The translations under genes and the position numbers were made by a program. Shown here piece after piece: positions 7,365-13,696 of a DNA stretch of 31,855 bases (the stretch's first letter is position 1; each line of letters opens with the position of its first letter). The stretch spans positions 1 through 31,855 of the forward strand of contig CADBMO010000017.1 in the NCBI GenBank assembly GCA_902795755.1. Direction: 5' to 3'. The stretch is from an uncultured Erysipelotrichaceae bacterium (GTDB taxonomy: Bacteria; Bacillota_I; Bacilli_A; RF39; UBA660). The notes under the pieces were generated by a model, which was not told the DNA's origin, did no database searches, and saw only the letters and a program-made list of their open reading frames with translations.

Positions 7365-7520
7365 TTATTTAGTTTTCTTCTTTTCTTTTTTATATTGTAA
7401 TTTTTTTTCATCTATAATAGTATTATCTTTATATACTTTGTTATTGTTAATATTAAAATTCTTATTATTATAGTTTCTATTTGCTAATTCCTTAAATGAA
7501 AATTTCCATAATAATTTCAT
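7365..7520 (-). CDS. Small basic protein, 51 residues, unknown
   Basis: A short ORF beginning MKLLWKFSFKELANRN and ending in a Lys-rich tail (YKKEKKKTK). It has a strong AAAGGAG site eight bases before an ATG, and this site lies inside the last codons of tcdA; the start is one base after the tcdA stop. That arrangement strongly indicates real, coupled translation behind tcdA. The middle is Asn-rich (about residues 14-27). No domain recognised. The amphipathic N terminus and basic tail could contact membrane or RNA, but this is a guess. Confidence 0.7.
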   Translation of the reverse strand: MKLLWKFSFKELANRNYNNKNFNINNNKVYKDNTIIDEKKLQYKKEKKKTK

Positions 7521-7521
7521 A

Positions 7522-8199
7522 TTAATTCTCCTTTAAAATATCATTTATTACATAACTTGCTAATAAAATTCCTGCAGCGTTTGGTACCGTTGAGATAGAC
7601 CCTACAAAATCATTTGTTTTTATTAGTGGTTTTTCTTTTGAAGAAACTACCATTATTTTATTGTTTATTTTTTCTTTTCTTAACATATTGCGTAGTTTTT
7701 TAGCAAGGGGGTCATATTCAGTTTTCCATATATTTAAAATTTCTAACAATTCTGGATGCAATTTATTACCTGTACCACAAGAACTAATTATTTTAATATC
7801 ATTTTTAATTGCATATTTAATCAATTCAAGTTTTGCATTTAAATCATCACATGCATCAATTATATAGTCATACTTAGCATCTAAATTATTTAAAAAAGAA
7901 TAGTCAACTTTTTTGTTATATGTCTTAATATTACAATTTTCATTAATATTTAAGACTCTTTGTTTTGCGACATCTACTTTTTCTTTTCCTATATCATTTT
8001 TTAAACACATTATTTGTCTATTTATGTTACTTTCTTCAAATTTATCATAATCAATAATTGTAATATTATTTATTCCTGTTCTAACTAACATTTCAAGGGC
8101 AGAGCCACCTACTCCTCCAATTCCTACTATTAAAACATTAGTATTAAATAGTTTATTTAAATTATTACCTACTAATTTATAAAGTCTTTCCAGTTGCAT
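7522..8199 (-). CDS. tcdA: tRNA threonylcarbamoyladenosine dehydratase
   Basis: 225-residue ThiF/E1-like enzyme that cyclises N6-threonylcarbamoyladenosine at position 37 of ANN-decoding tRNAs to ct6A using ATP. The nucleotide-binding motif GIGGVG is at residues 26-31, followed by IDYDKFEESNINRQ, and DACDD and SCGTGN further on. The longer open frame begins inside the 6S RNA gene; the ATG at 8199 is preferred because GGTGAT stands just before it and the homologous region begins there (LERLYKLVG). TcdA beside aspS, 6S RNA and rarA is the B. subtilis arrangement (yrvM). Confidence 0.92.
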   Translation of the reverse strand: MQLERLYKLVGNNLNKLFNTNVLIVGIGGVGGSALEMLVRTGINNITIIDYDKFEESNINRQIMCLKNDIGKEKVDVAKQRVLNINENCNIKTYNKKVDYSFLNNLDAKYDYIIDACDDLNAKLELIKYAIKNDIKIISSCGTGNKLHPELLEILNIWKTEYDPLAKKLRNMLRKEKINNKIMVVSSKEKPLIKTNDFVGSISTVPNAAGILLASYVINDILKEN

Positions 8200-8214
8200 A
8201 ACATCACCATTTAT

Positions 8215-8223
8215 ATTATAGCA
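8215..8223 (-). promoter_or_regulatory. Extended -10 promoter of tcdA
   Basis: Minus-strand TGCTATAAT directly follows the U tract of the 6S RNA terminator and lies 15 bases before the tcdA ATG. This would give a very short 5' leader that still contains the GGTGAT ribosome site. No clear -35. Confidence 0.55.
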
Positions 8224-8224
8224 C

Positions 8225-8244
8225 AAAAAAAGACCCTGAGGGTC
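8225..8244 (-). terminator. 6S RNA intrinsic terminator
   Basis: GACCC-TCA-GGGTC followed by seven Ts on the minus strand. The 3' part can alternatively pair with the 5' end of the RNA as the closing stem. Confidence 0.8.
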
Positions 8245-8402
8245 GTTTACTAGCAAAATAAACCTGCACACTCGCAGGTGGGCATCCCACAATGACTTTA
8301 GACTTCTTAAATAAATTTAAGCATGAACACCATCATTGATTCTGATTCCCTAATTAATAATAGCGGGTTATATGTACTAGCTTGCGATACCTCAAGGCAC
8401 TT
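8225..8402 (-). ncRNA. ssrS: 6S RNA (SsrS/BsrA type)
   Basis: About 178 nt between tcdA and the upstream gene with no coding potential, a strong promoter and a terminator. Predicted pairing by eye: a closing stem (CCTTGAGG near the 5' end with CCTCAGGG near the 3' end), continuing with GCAAG/TTTGC; a large asymmetric central bubble that carries a small 3'-side hairpin (ACCTGC/GCAGGT); and a terminal arm closed by CAATGA/TCATTG and capped by CTTAAA/TTTAAG. This is the 6S architecture, which mimics an open promoter and binds sigma-A RNA polymerase. In B. subtilis bsrA lies between aspS and yrvM (tcdA), the same place. Ends are estimated from promoter and terminator. Confidence 0.8.
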
Positions 8403-8404
8403 AT

Positions 8405-8434
8405 ATTATACCACTAATTTAAATATATATTCAA
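8405..8434 (-). promoter_or_regulatory. 6S RNA promoter
   Basis: Minus strand: TTGAAT (8429-8434), 18-base spacer, TATAAT (8405-8410) with extended TGG. Transcription would start near 8398-8402. Confidence 0.75.
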
Positions 8435-8460
8435 TATTTTATACATAACTTTACAAGATT

Positions 8461-9105
8461 TTACTTCCAAGATTCAATAACTTCTTGTAATAAAGAACAT
8501 ATTCTTTTGAATTTATCTTCGTTATTTATAACATCTAATGAATTATTATTAATTACTAACCTTATTGAAGGAATACCGCATTTTCTAGCACTTACTGCGA
8601 TTACTTCATTAATTTTTTCGGGGTTAGGTTTATTATTTTCTTCTATTTTTAAATTATACTTTAATCCCAGTAGTTTTATTTTTTCAATTAAGAGTTCATC
8701 ACCACATAATGTTTCATGTAAATGAGTAACTAAATCAATATCTGCATCATTTTTAAATGTACTTGAATGTACATCAATAAATAATTTTATTTTATAATTA
8801 TCAATTAAATTAATAACAGCATCTTTATATAAACTTTCACTATCTGTATTAGGGTCTTGATGAGTAAACATTTGAAAGATCGAAAATGAATTAGTAGCTC
8901 GTGAAATAAATCTTACTATTGCACCAGTATATTTTTCTGCATCTCTAACATCATCACCTCTAAATTGATTTACTGCGTGTGGTGCTGATAATAGTACCGG
9001 TATACTTCCACTTATAACGCGATATTTTTCTTCGGTCCACACATTAGTTCCATAATAACTATTATTAGAAAAGTCAGATTCTAATGCTAATATCTCATCT
9101 TTCAT
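8461..9105 (-). CDS. N-formylglutamate amidohydrolase-like protein
   Basis: 214 residues resembling the N-formylglutamate amidohydrolase fold family. The N-terminal part reads VLLSAPHAVNQFRG at about residues 36-49, with the H of SAPH expected to be a Zn ligand. FIDVHSS at about 109-115 supplies a second D/H metal site. A Thr (YTGAI) follows the first motif as in the family. Firmicutes relatives are generally uncharacterised, so the true substrate is unknown. GGGAG before the ATG supports the start. It has its own promoter and lies between aspS and the 6S RNA gene, a position not occupied in B. subtilis. Confidence 0.65.
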   Translation of the reverse strand: MKDEILALESDFSNNSYYGTNVWTEEKYRVISGSIPVLLSAPHAVNQFRGDDVRDAEKYTGAIVRFISRATNSFSIFQMFTHQDPNTDSESLYKDAVINLIDNYKIKLFIDVHSSTFKNDADIDLVTHLHETLCGDELLIEKIKLLGLKYNLKIEENNKPNPEKINEVIAVSARKCGIPSIRLVINNNSLDVINNEDKFKRICSLLQEVIESWK

Positions 9106-9130
9106 ATGGCCACTCCCTATTCTATTTATA

Positions 9131-9159
9131 ATTATATATTATTTTTTTATAAAATACAA
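9131..9159 (-). promoter_or_regulatory. Promoter of the amidohydrolase-like gene
   Basis: Minus strand: TTGTAT (9154-9159), 17-base spacer, TATAAT (9131-9136), 26 bases before the ATG. It directly follows the hisS-aspS operon terminator. Confidence 0.6.
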
Positions 9160-9160
9160 T

Positions 9161-9194
9161 AAAAAAAGATAAGATTGACACCTATATCTTATCT
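9161..9194 (-). terminator. Terminator of the hisS-aspS operon
   Basis: Nine-bp stem AGATAAGAT/ATCTTATCT with a ten-base loop that contains the end of the aspS stop codon, followed on the minus strand by a T run. Confidence 0.8.
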
Positions 9195-10927
9195 ATTTTT
9201 ATTTTTAATTCTTCTAATTGTTTGTCATCAACTACATTAGGACATTCACTCATTAAATCTGAAGCAGACTGCGTTTTAGGAAATGCGATTACATCTTTAA
9301 TATTTTCAGTTTTTGCAAGTAACATAACCAATCTATCTAGTCCAAAAGCAAGTCCACCATGCGGAGGAGTTCCGTATTTTAATCCTTCTACAAAAAAGCC
9401 AAATTTTTCTTCAACTTGCTTATCTGATAATTCAAGTGCCTCGAACATCTTTCTTTGAATATCTTGATCATGAATACGTATTGATCCACCACCAGCTTCA
9501 TAACCATTTATTACAATATCGTATGCTTTAGAATAACAATTTGCTTTATCGGTAATTAGTTTATCAACGTCTTCATCTTTGGGCATAGTAAATGGGTGAT
9601 GCATGGATACAAATCTATTTTCTTCTTCACTATATTCAAATGATGGGAAATCTGTTACCCATAACATTTTATAATCATCTTTATCAATTAAATTTAAATC
9701 TTTAGCAAGTTTACATCTTAATGCACCAAGTGATTGTTTTACAACTGTTGTTTTATCTGCAACAATTAATATTAAGTCATTATTTTCTGTATTTAATATA
9801 TTTTTTATATTATTTATTTCTTCTTCTGATAATACTTTTGCAATAGAACCAGTTATTTCATCACTAATTTTCAAAAATGCAAGACCTTGAGCACCATATT
9901 TTTTAACGTACTCAGTTAATTCATCAATACCTTTTCTTGAATATTTATCTGCAGCATTATTAACTTTAATTGCGTTTATTATACCATTATTATCTAATAT
10001 GTTTTTAAATAGATTAAAACTAGTGTTTTCAAACACTTTTGAAATATCATGTATTTTCATATCAAATCTTAAGTCGGGTTTATCAGAACCATATAAATCT
10101 ATTGCATCATCATATTTCATTTTTAAAAGTGGTAATTTAACATCATAATTAATAGTTTTCTTAAAAACGTATTGAACAAGTCTTTCAGTTAAATTCATAA
10201 TATCATCTTCATCGACAAAGCTCATTTCTATATCAACTTGTGTAAATTCTGGTTGTCTATCTGCTCTTAAGTCTTCATCCCTAAAGCATTTAGCAATTTG
10301 AAAATATTTTTCCATACCACCAACCATTAGTAGTTGTTTAAATAATTGAGGAGATTGTGGAAGTGCATAGAATTTACCTTTATTCACTCTTGAAGGTACC
10401 AAATAATCTCTAGCACCTTCAGGTGTTGATTTACAAAGTATTGGTGTTTCTATTTCCAAAAAGTCATCATTATTCAAAAATTCTCTAATGGCATACGTAA
10501 TATTATGTCTTAAAACCATTATATTTTTAAGACTTTCTCTTCTTAAATCTAAGTATCTATACTTTAATCTTGTTTCTTCTAACGCGGTTGTATCATTAGA
10601 TATTTCAAATGGTATTTCTTTTGAAGTATTAAGTATTACTACGTTATCTAAAATAACTTCTATTTCACCTGTTTTAATATTCTTATTTGCGCTTTGTCTT
10701 TTAGAAATTACGCCTTCTACTTTAATTACATACTCATTTTTTAAACTTTCTGCCATCGTGTAACAACTTGAATCTGGCGTTGCAACTAATTGTATTATTC
10801 CGCTTCTATCTCTTAAATCTATAAATATAAGCCCTCCAAGGTTTCTCTTTTTTTGTACCCAACCATGTAAGATAACCTTTTTACCTTCATCATTTATAGA
10901 TAATGAGGTATTATTAATTGTTTTCAT
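9182..10927 (-). CDS. aspS: Aspartyl-tRNA synthetase
   Basis: 581-residue class IIb synthetase that charges tRNA-Asp with aspartate. The N-terminal OB-fold anticodon-binding domain (about 1-100) is followed by the catalytic core. Motif 2 is visible as FRDEDLRADRQPEFTQ, and motif 3 as GLAFGLDRLVM near the C terminus. The insert between them is the GAD domain of bacterial-type AspRS; length is usual for this type. The start overlaps the stop of the preceding gene as ATGA, and AAAGGAT lies upstream. It is the last gene of the T-box-controlled hisS operon. Confidence 0.97.
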   Translation of the reverse strand: MKTINNTSLSINDEGKKVILHGWVQKKRNLGGLIFIDLRDRSGIIQLVATPDSSCYTMAESLKNEYVIKVEGVISKRQSANKNIKTGEIEVILDNVVILNTSKEIPFEISNDTTALEETRLKYRYLDLRRESLKNIMVLRHNITYAIREFLNNDDFLEIETPILCKSTPEGARDYLVPSRVNKGKFYALPQSPQLFKQLLMVGGMEKYFQIAKCFRDEDLRADRQPEFTQVDIEMSFVDEDDIMNLTERLVQYVFKKTINYDVKLPLLKMKYDDAIDLYGSDKPDLRFDMKIHDISKVFENTSFNLFKNILDNNGIINAIKVNNAADKYSRKGIDELTEYVKKYGAQGLAFLKISDEITGSIAKVLSEEEINNIKNILNTENNDLILIVADKTTVVKQSLGALRCKLAKDLNLIDKDDYKMLWVTDFPSFEYSEEENRFVSMHHPFTMPKDEDVDKLITDKANCYSKAYDIVINGYEAGGGSIRIHDQDIQRKMFEALELSDKQVEEKFGFFVEGLKYGTPPHGGLAFGLDRLVMLLAKTENIKDVIAFPKTQSASDLMSECPNVVDDKQLEELKIKIDKI

Positions 10928-11502
10928 CTTTTATATCCTTTCAATCTATATTTTTTAAATTCATCTATCCTATATAATTCATGACCATTTATAAAACTAT
11001 GACCATTATAATTATCAAAAAACTCATTAAAATATCTTGGGTCATTTAAGTATAATAGTAATTTAAATGTATCCCTTTGTCTATCTGTAATATTTCTTTC
11101 ATCATCAAATGGAAAAACTATACCAGGTTTTCTTGGCCCATATTGAGAATGTGAATAGCATATAAAACCATATCTATGAGTAAGTAGTCCTGAATCATCT
11201 TTATATTTTAAAATTTGACCTATATGCTTTCTTACATCAAGTGCATAATCATCTAGTCTATCATGTATATAATTAAATGCCCACTCTTCATGAGATGGAT
11301 GATGTTCATGCATAACACTTACTTTATAAAATTCTCCATTTGGTCCTATGTAACCATCATACCCTTTTATTACCTTATTAACATCTAATTTGTTAACATC
11401 AATTGTACCTGTTGTAAGATACATATAATTTAATTCCATTATTATTTTTTGTATCTCTTCATATGGTACTGCTTCGTAATTATTTTTAGCACAACTTAAC
11501 AT
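10924..11502 (-). CDS. Hypothetical protein between hisS and aspS
   Basis: 192 residues, soluble, no family recognised. Striking features are a His-rich patch, MHEHHPSHEEW at residues 64-74, and a conserved-looking stretch GYDGYIGPNGEFYKV just before it. HisRS upstream overlaps its start by seven bases and AspRS downstream overlaps its stop by four, so all three are tightly coupled. The His/Glu patch could bind metal, in line with the Cys-rich tail of the HisRS encoded just upstream; that link is speculation. B. subtilis has nothing between hisS and aspS. Confidence 0.75.
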   Translation of the reverse strand: MLSCAKNNYEAVPYEEIQKIIMELNYMYLTTGTIDVNKLDVNKVIKGYDGYIGPNGEFYKVSVMHEHHPSHEEWAFNYIHDRLDDYALDVRKHIGQILKYKDDSGLLTHRYGFICYSHSQYGPRKPGIVFPFDDERNITDRQRDTFKLLLYLNDPRYFNEFFDNYNGHSFINGHELYRIDEFKKYRLKGYKR

Positions 11503-12833
11503 TTTTTATCCCCACATTTACAGTTATCCCCACAATGACAATCCTCACCACATTCACATTCGTCCTCATACATATTTTCATCTAAATAATATACTAGTGC
11601 ATCAAGTGATACAACATCTTCTTCTTTAGTACTTGTATTTTTAATTTTTACTTCGTTTTGTTTTAAATCATCACTGTTAAGAACTATGGTAAACTTACTT
11701 TTTAATCTATCAGCTTGCTTGAATTGTGCTTTTAATCCTCTTGATAGATAATCAGTTTCTACTATAAACCCTTTCATTCTAAGATCATTTGCTAGATAAA
11801 CAGCGTATTTTTTTTCATCATCATTAACATATAATAAGAATAAATCAATATTATCATTAATTGGTAATTTAATATTCTCTTTATCAAGCGCAATCATTAA
11901 TCTATCAAAACCTGCTGCAAATCCGATTGCTGGTGTAGATGGCCCGCCAAGATTTTCAATCATATTGTTATATCTTCCGCCGCCACCAATTACGTTTTGG
12001 GCACCAAATCCTTCTATGTTTGCCTCTATTTCAAATACGGTATGATTATAATAATCAAGACCTCTTACTACCTTTGGATCTACTTCATATTCAATCCCCA
12101 TTAATTCTAAGTATTCTTTAACTTTAGTAAATCTAATTTGTGATTCTTCGTTTAAATAATCAATGGTTTTAGGAGCTTTTTTCATTATATCTTTATCTGC
12201 ATCAACTTTACAATCTAGTATTCTTAAAGGATTTTTTTCTAATCTTTCTTTACAATCAGAACATAAATCTTTTATATGAGGTTTAAAATGTTTTATTAAT
12301 GCATCCCTATATTGCTCTCTTGATTCCTTATCTCCTAATGAGTTTAAATTTACTTTTATACCTTTTAATCCTAATATTTTATATATATTAACTGCAATAG
12401 ATATAACTTCGGCATCTGCAAGTGGATCGTCACTTCCTATTAATTCGTAACCAAACTGAGTTAATTCACGTAGTCTACCAGCTTGTGGTCTTTCATAACG
12501 ATACATTGGCATATTGTAGTATAATTTTATTGGCTGACTTGCATCACCATACATTTTATTTTCAATATAACTTCTTACGACTCCAGCAGTTCCTTCTGGT
12601 CTTAATGTAATATTTCTTCCGCCTCTATCTTGGAAATCATATGTCTCTTTCGTTACGATATCTGTTGTTTCTCCAACCCCTCTATGAAACAATTCACTGG
12701 CTTCAAAAACTGGAACTCTAATTTCTGAGTAATTATATTTTTCTAAAACCTCATCAATTACCCTTGATACATATTTCCATTTTTTTGCATCTTTTCCGTA
12801 AATATCAACGCATCCTTTTTGTTTTGTTATCAT
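11496..12833 (-). CDS. hisS: Histidyl-tRNA synthetase with a Cys-rich C-terminal tail
   Basis: 445-residue class IIa synthetase charging tRNA-His. Motif 2 region (TLRPEGTAG), the HisRS-specific LDYYNHTVFE, and motif 3 (AAGFDRLMIAL) are all present, followed by the anticodon-binding domain to about residue 420. The unusual feature is the final 20 residues (426-445): CECGED-CHCGDN-CKCGDK-KC, a hexapeptide repeat giving seven cysteines, which is not part of the usual HisRS and resembles a metallothionein or Zn-binding tail. AAGGAGG before the ATG supports the start. The leader upstream is a T-box. Confidence 0.96.
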   Translation of the reverse strand: MITKQKGCVDIYGKDAKKWKYVSRVIDEVLEKYNYSEIRVPVFEASELFHRGVGETTDIVTKETYDFQDRGGRNITLRPEGTAGVVRSYIENKMYGDASQPIKLYYNMPMYRYERPQAGRLRELTQFGYELIGSDDPLADAEVISIAVNIYKILGLKGIKVNLNSLGDKESREQYRDALIKHFKPHIKDLCSDCKERLEKNPLRILDCKVDADKDIMKKAPKTIDYLNEESQIRFTKVKEYLELMGIEYEVDPKVVRGLDYYNHTVFEIEANIEGFGAQNVIGGGGRYNNMIENLGGPSTPAIGFAAGFDRLMIALDKENIKLPINDNIDLFLLYVNDDEKKYAVYLANDLRMKGFIVETDYLSRGLKAQFKQADRLKSKFTIVLNSDDLKQNEVKIKNTSTKEEDVVSLDALVYYLDENMYEDECECGEDCHCGDNCKCGDKKC

Positions 12834-12852
12834 AAAATCCCTCCTTATTTAC

Positions 12853-12984
12853 AAAAAGAGCCCATATGCGTAGGAGTGAATATAAATCCACGGTGCCATC
12901 CTACTTCACTTATGTGCTCTTAATTTTTAATATTTAATTGTCTTATTTTCTTTTATGTAAGCTGTCACTTCTTACGAAAATACA
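12853..12984 (-). promoter_or_regulatory. T-box leader of the hisS operon
   Basis: The minus strand carries the T-box core AGGATGGCACCGTGG (TGGCACC at 12892-12898). A competing terminator pairs the 12899-12921 arm with the 12856-12875 arm (AAGAGC, CATA and GTAGGA blocks) and ends in five Ts. Uncharged tRNA would stabilise the antiterminator. The part before the T-box is only about 80 nt: the one clear hairpin is GTAAG/CTTAC (12957-12975) with the loop AAGTGACAG, containing the Asp codon GAC. The variable base after TGG is C, which matches the G73 of tRNA-Asp and not the C73 of tRNA-His. The specifier assignment is inference. Confidence 0.85.
12856..12921 (-). terminator. T-box regulated terminator
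   Basis: Long interrupted stem (AAGAGC/GCTCTT, CATA/TATG, GTAGGA/TCCTAC) followed by a T run on the minus strand. It is mutually exclusive with the antiterminator that includes the T-box sequence. Confidence 0.75.
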
Positions 12985-12989
12985 TATAT

Positions 12990-13018
12990 ATTTTATTATA
13001 TTTATTTAAATTAGTCAA
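12990..13018 (-). promoter_or_regulatory. Promoter of the hisS operon
   Basis: Minus strand: TTGACT (13013-13018), 17-base spacer, TAAAAT (12990-12995). Predicted transcription start near 12983, giving a leader of about 150 nt. Confidence 0.65.
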
Positions 13019-13029
13019 TTAATGTAATA

Positions 13030-13236
13030 TTATTTTACTTTTTCTTTACTATTATTTAAATCTTCAAAATAATATTTGATGTTATATACTTTAACATCTT
13101 CCATATCTTTAAGTAATTTACAAGCAGTAATAGTTATATTTTTGCCCTTTTTCGCAAATTCATGTTTAATGGTATCTATATCTGACTGTTTACTTAATTT
13201 TGGATTAGACCAAATTGTAATCTTTTCCTCGTACAT
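13030..13236 (-). CDS. Hypothetical small protein downstream of dtd
   Basis: 68 residues (MYEEKITIWSNPKLSKQ to the Lys-rich end). The start is taken at 13236 because AAGGAGGG lies eight bases upstream; the longer open frame would run through that site. The sequence has an alternating strand-helix-strand look (ITIW, HEFAKKGKNITITAC, VKVYNIKYYFED), suggesting a small alpha/beta domain. It is the last gene of the secDF-relA-dtd unit and is followed by the hisS promoter. No family recognised. Confidence 0.7.
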   Translation of the reverse strand: MYEEKITIWSNPKLSKQSDIDTIKHEFAKKGKNITITACKLLKDMEDVKVYNIKYYFEDLNNSKEKVK

Positions 13237-13249
13237 ATTAAAACCCTCC

Positions 13250-13696
13250 TTAAAAATCAATTTCACTATCTATCATTATAGTAACAGGGCCATCATTTGT
13301 AAATGATACTTTCATATCTTCACCAAATACTCCTTCTTCTACAATAATATTCAAACTTCTTAATTTGTCATTAAAATAATGATAAAGCTCTTTTGCTTCG
13401 TTATATTTCATTGCATCAGTAAATGAAGGCCTTCTACCACTTAATTTGGCATAAAGAGTAAATTGTGATACCGATAGTATTTTGCCATTTACGTCTTTTA
13501 TAGAATAATTCATTTTTTGATTTTCATCTTCGAATATTCTAAGATTTATTATTTTATCACACATTTTATCAACAATATCTTTTGTATCACCATGTTTTAA
13601 TCCAACTAATATAACGTAACCTTTATCTATTTTTCCCACTACTTTATTATTAATTTTTACGTTAGCATCATTAGCTCTTTGAATAACAACTTTCAT
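13250..13696 (-). CDS. dtd: D-aminoacyl-tRNA deacylase
   Basis: 148-residue DTD enzyme that hydrolyses D-aminoacyl-tRNAs (and Gly-tRNA-Ala) as a homodimer, preventing D-amino acids from entering proteins. The catalytic-site motifs are SQFTLYA at residues 77-83 and NDGPVT at 134-139, where the cross-subunit Gly-Pro pair sits. Length is normal. Its ATG overlaps the relA stop by one base (TAATG), so the two are translationally coupled, and rel-dtd adjacency is typical of Firmicutes. Confidence 0.95.
   Translation of the reverse strand: MKVVIQRANDANVKINNKVVGKIDKGYVILVGLKHGDTKDIVDKMCDKIINLRIFEDENQKMNYSIKDVNGKILSVSQFTLYAKLSGRRPSFTDAMKYNEAKELYHYFNDKLRSLNIIVEEGVFGEDMKVSFTNDGPVTIMIDSEIDF

Noticed and set aside
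8200..8292. N-terminal extension of TcdA (31 residues)
   Set aside because: It would lie inside the 6S RNA gene and its terminator; a ribosome site and the family start support 8199.
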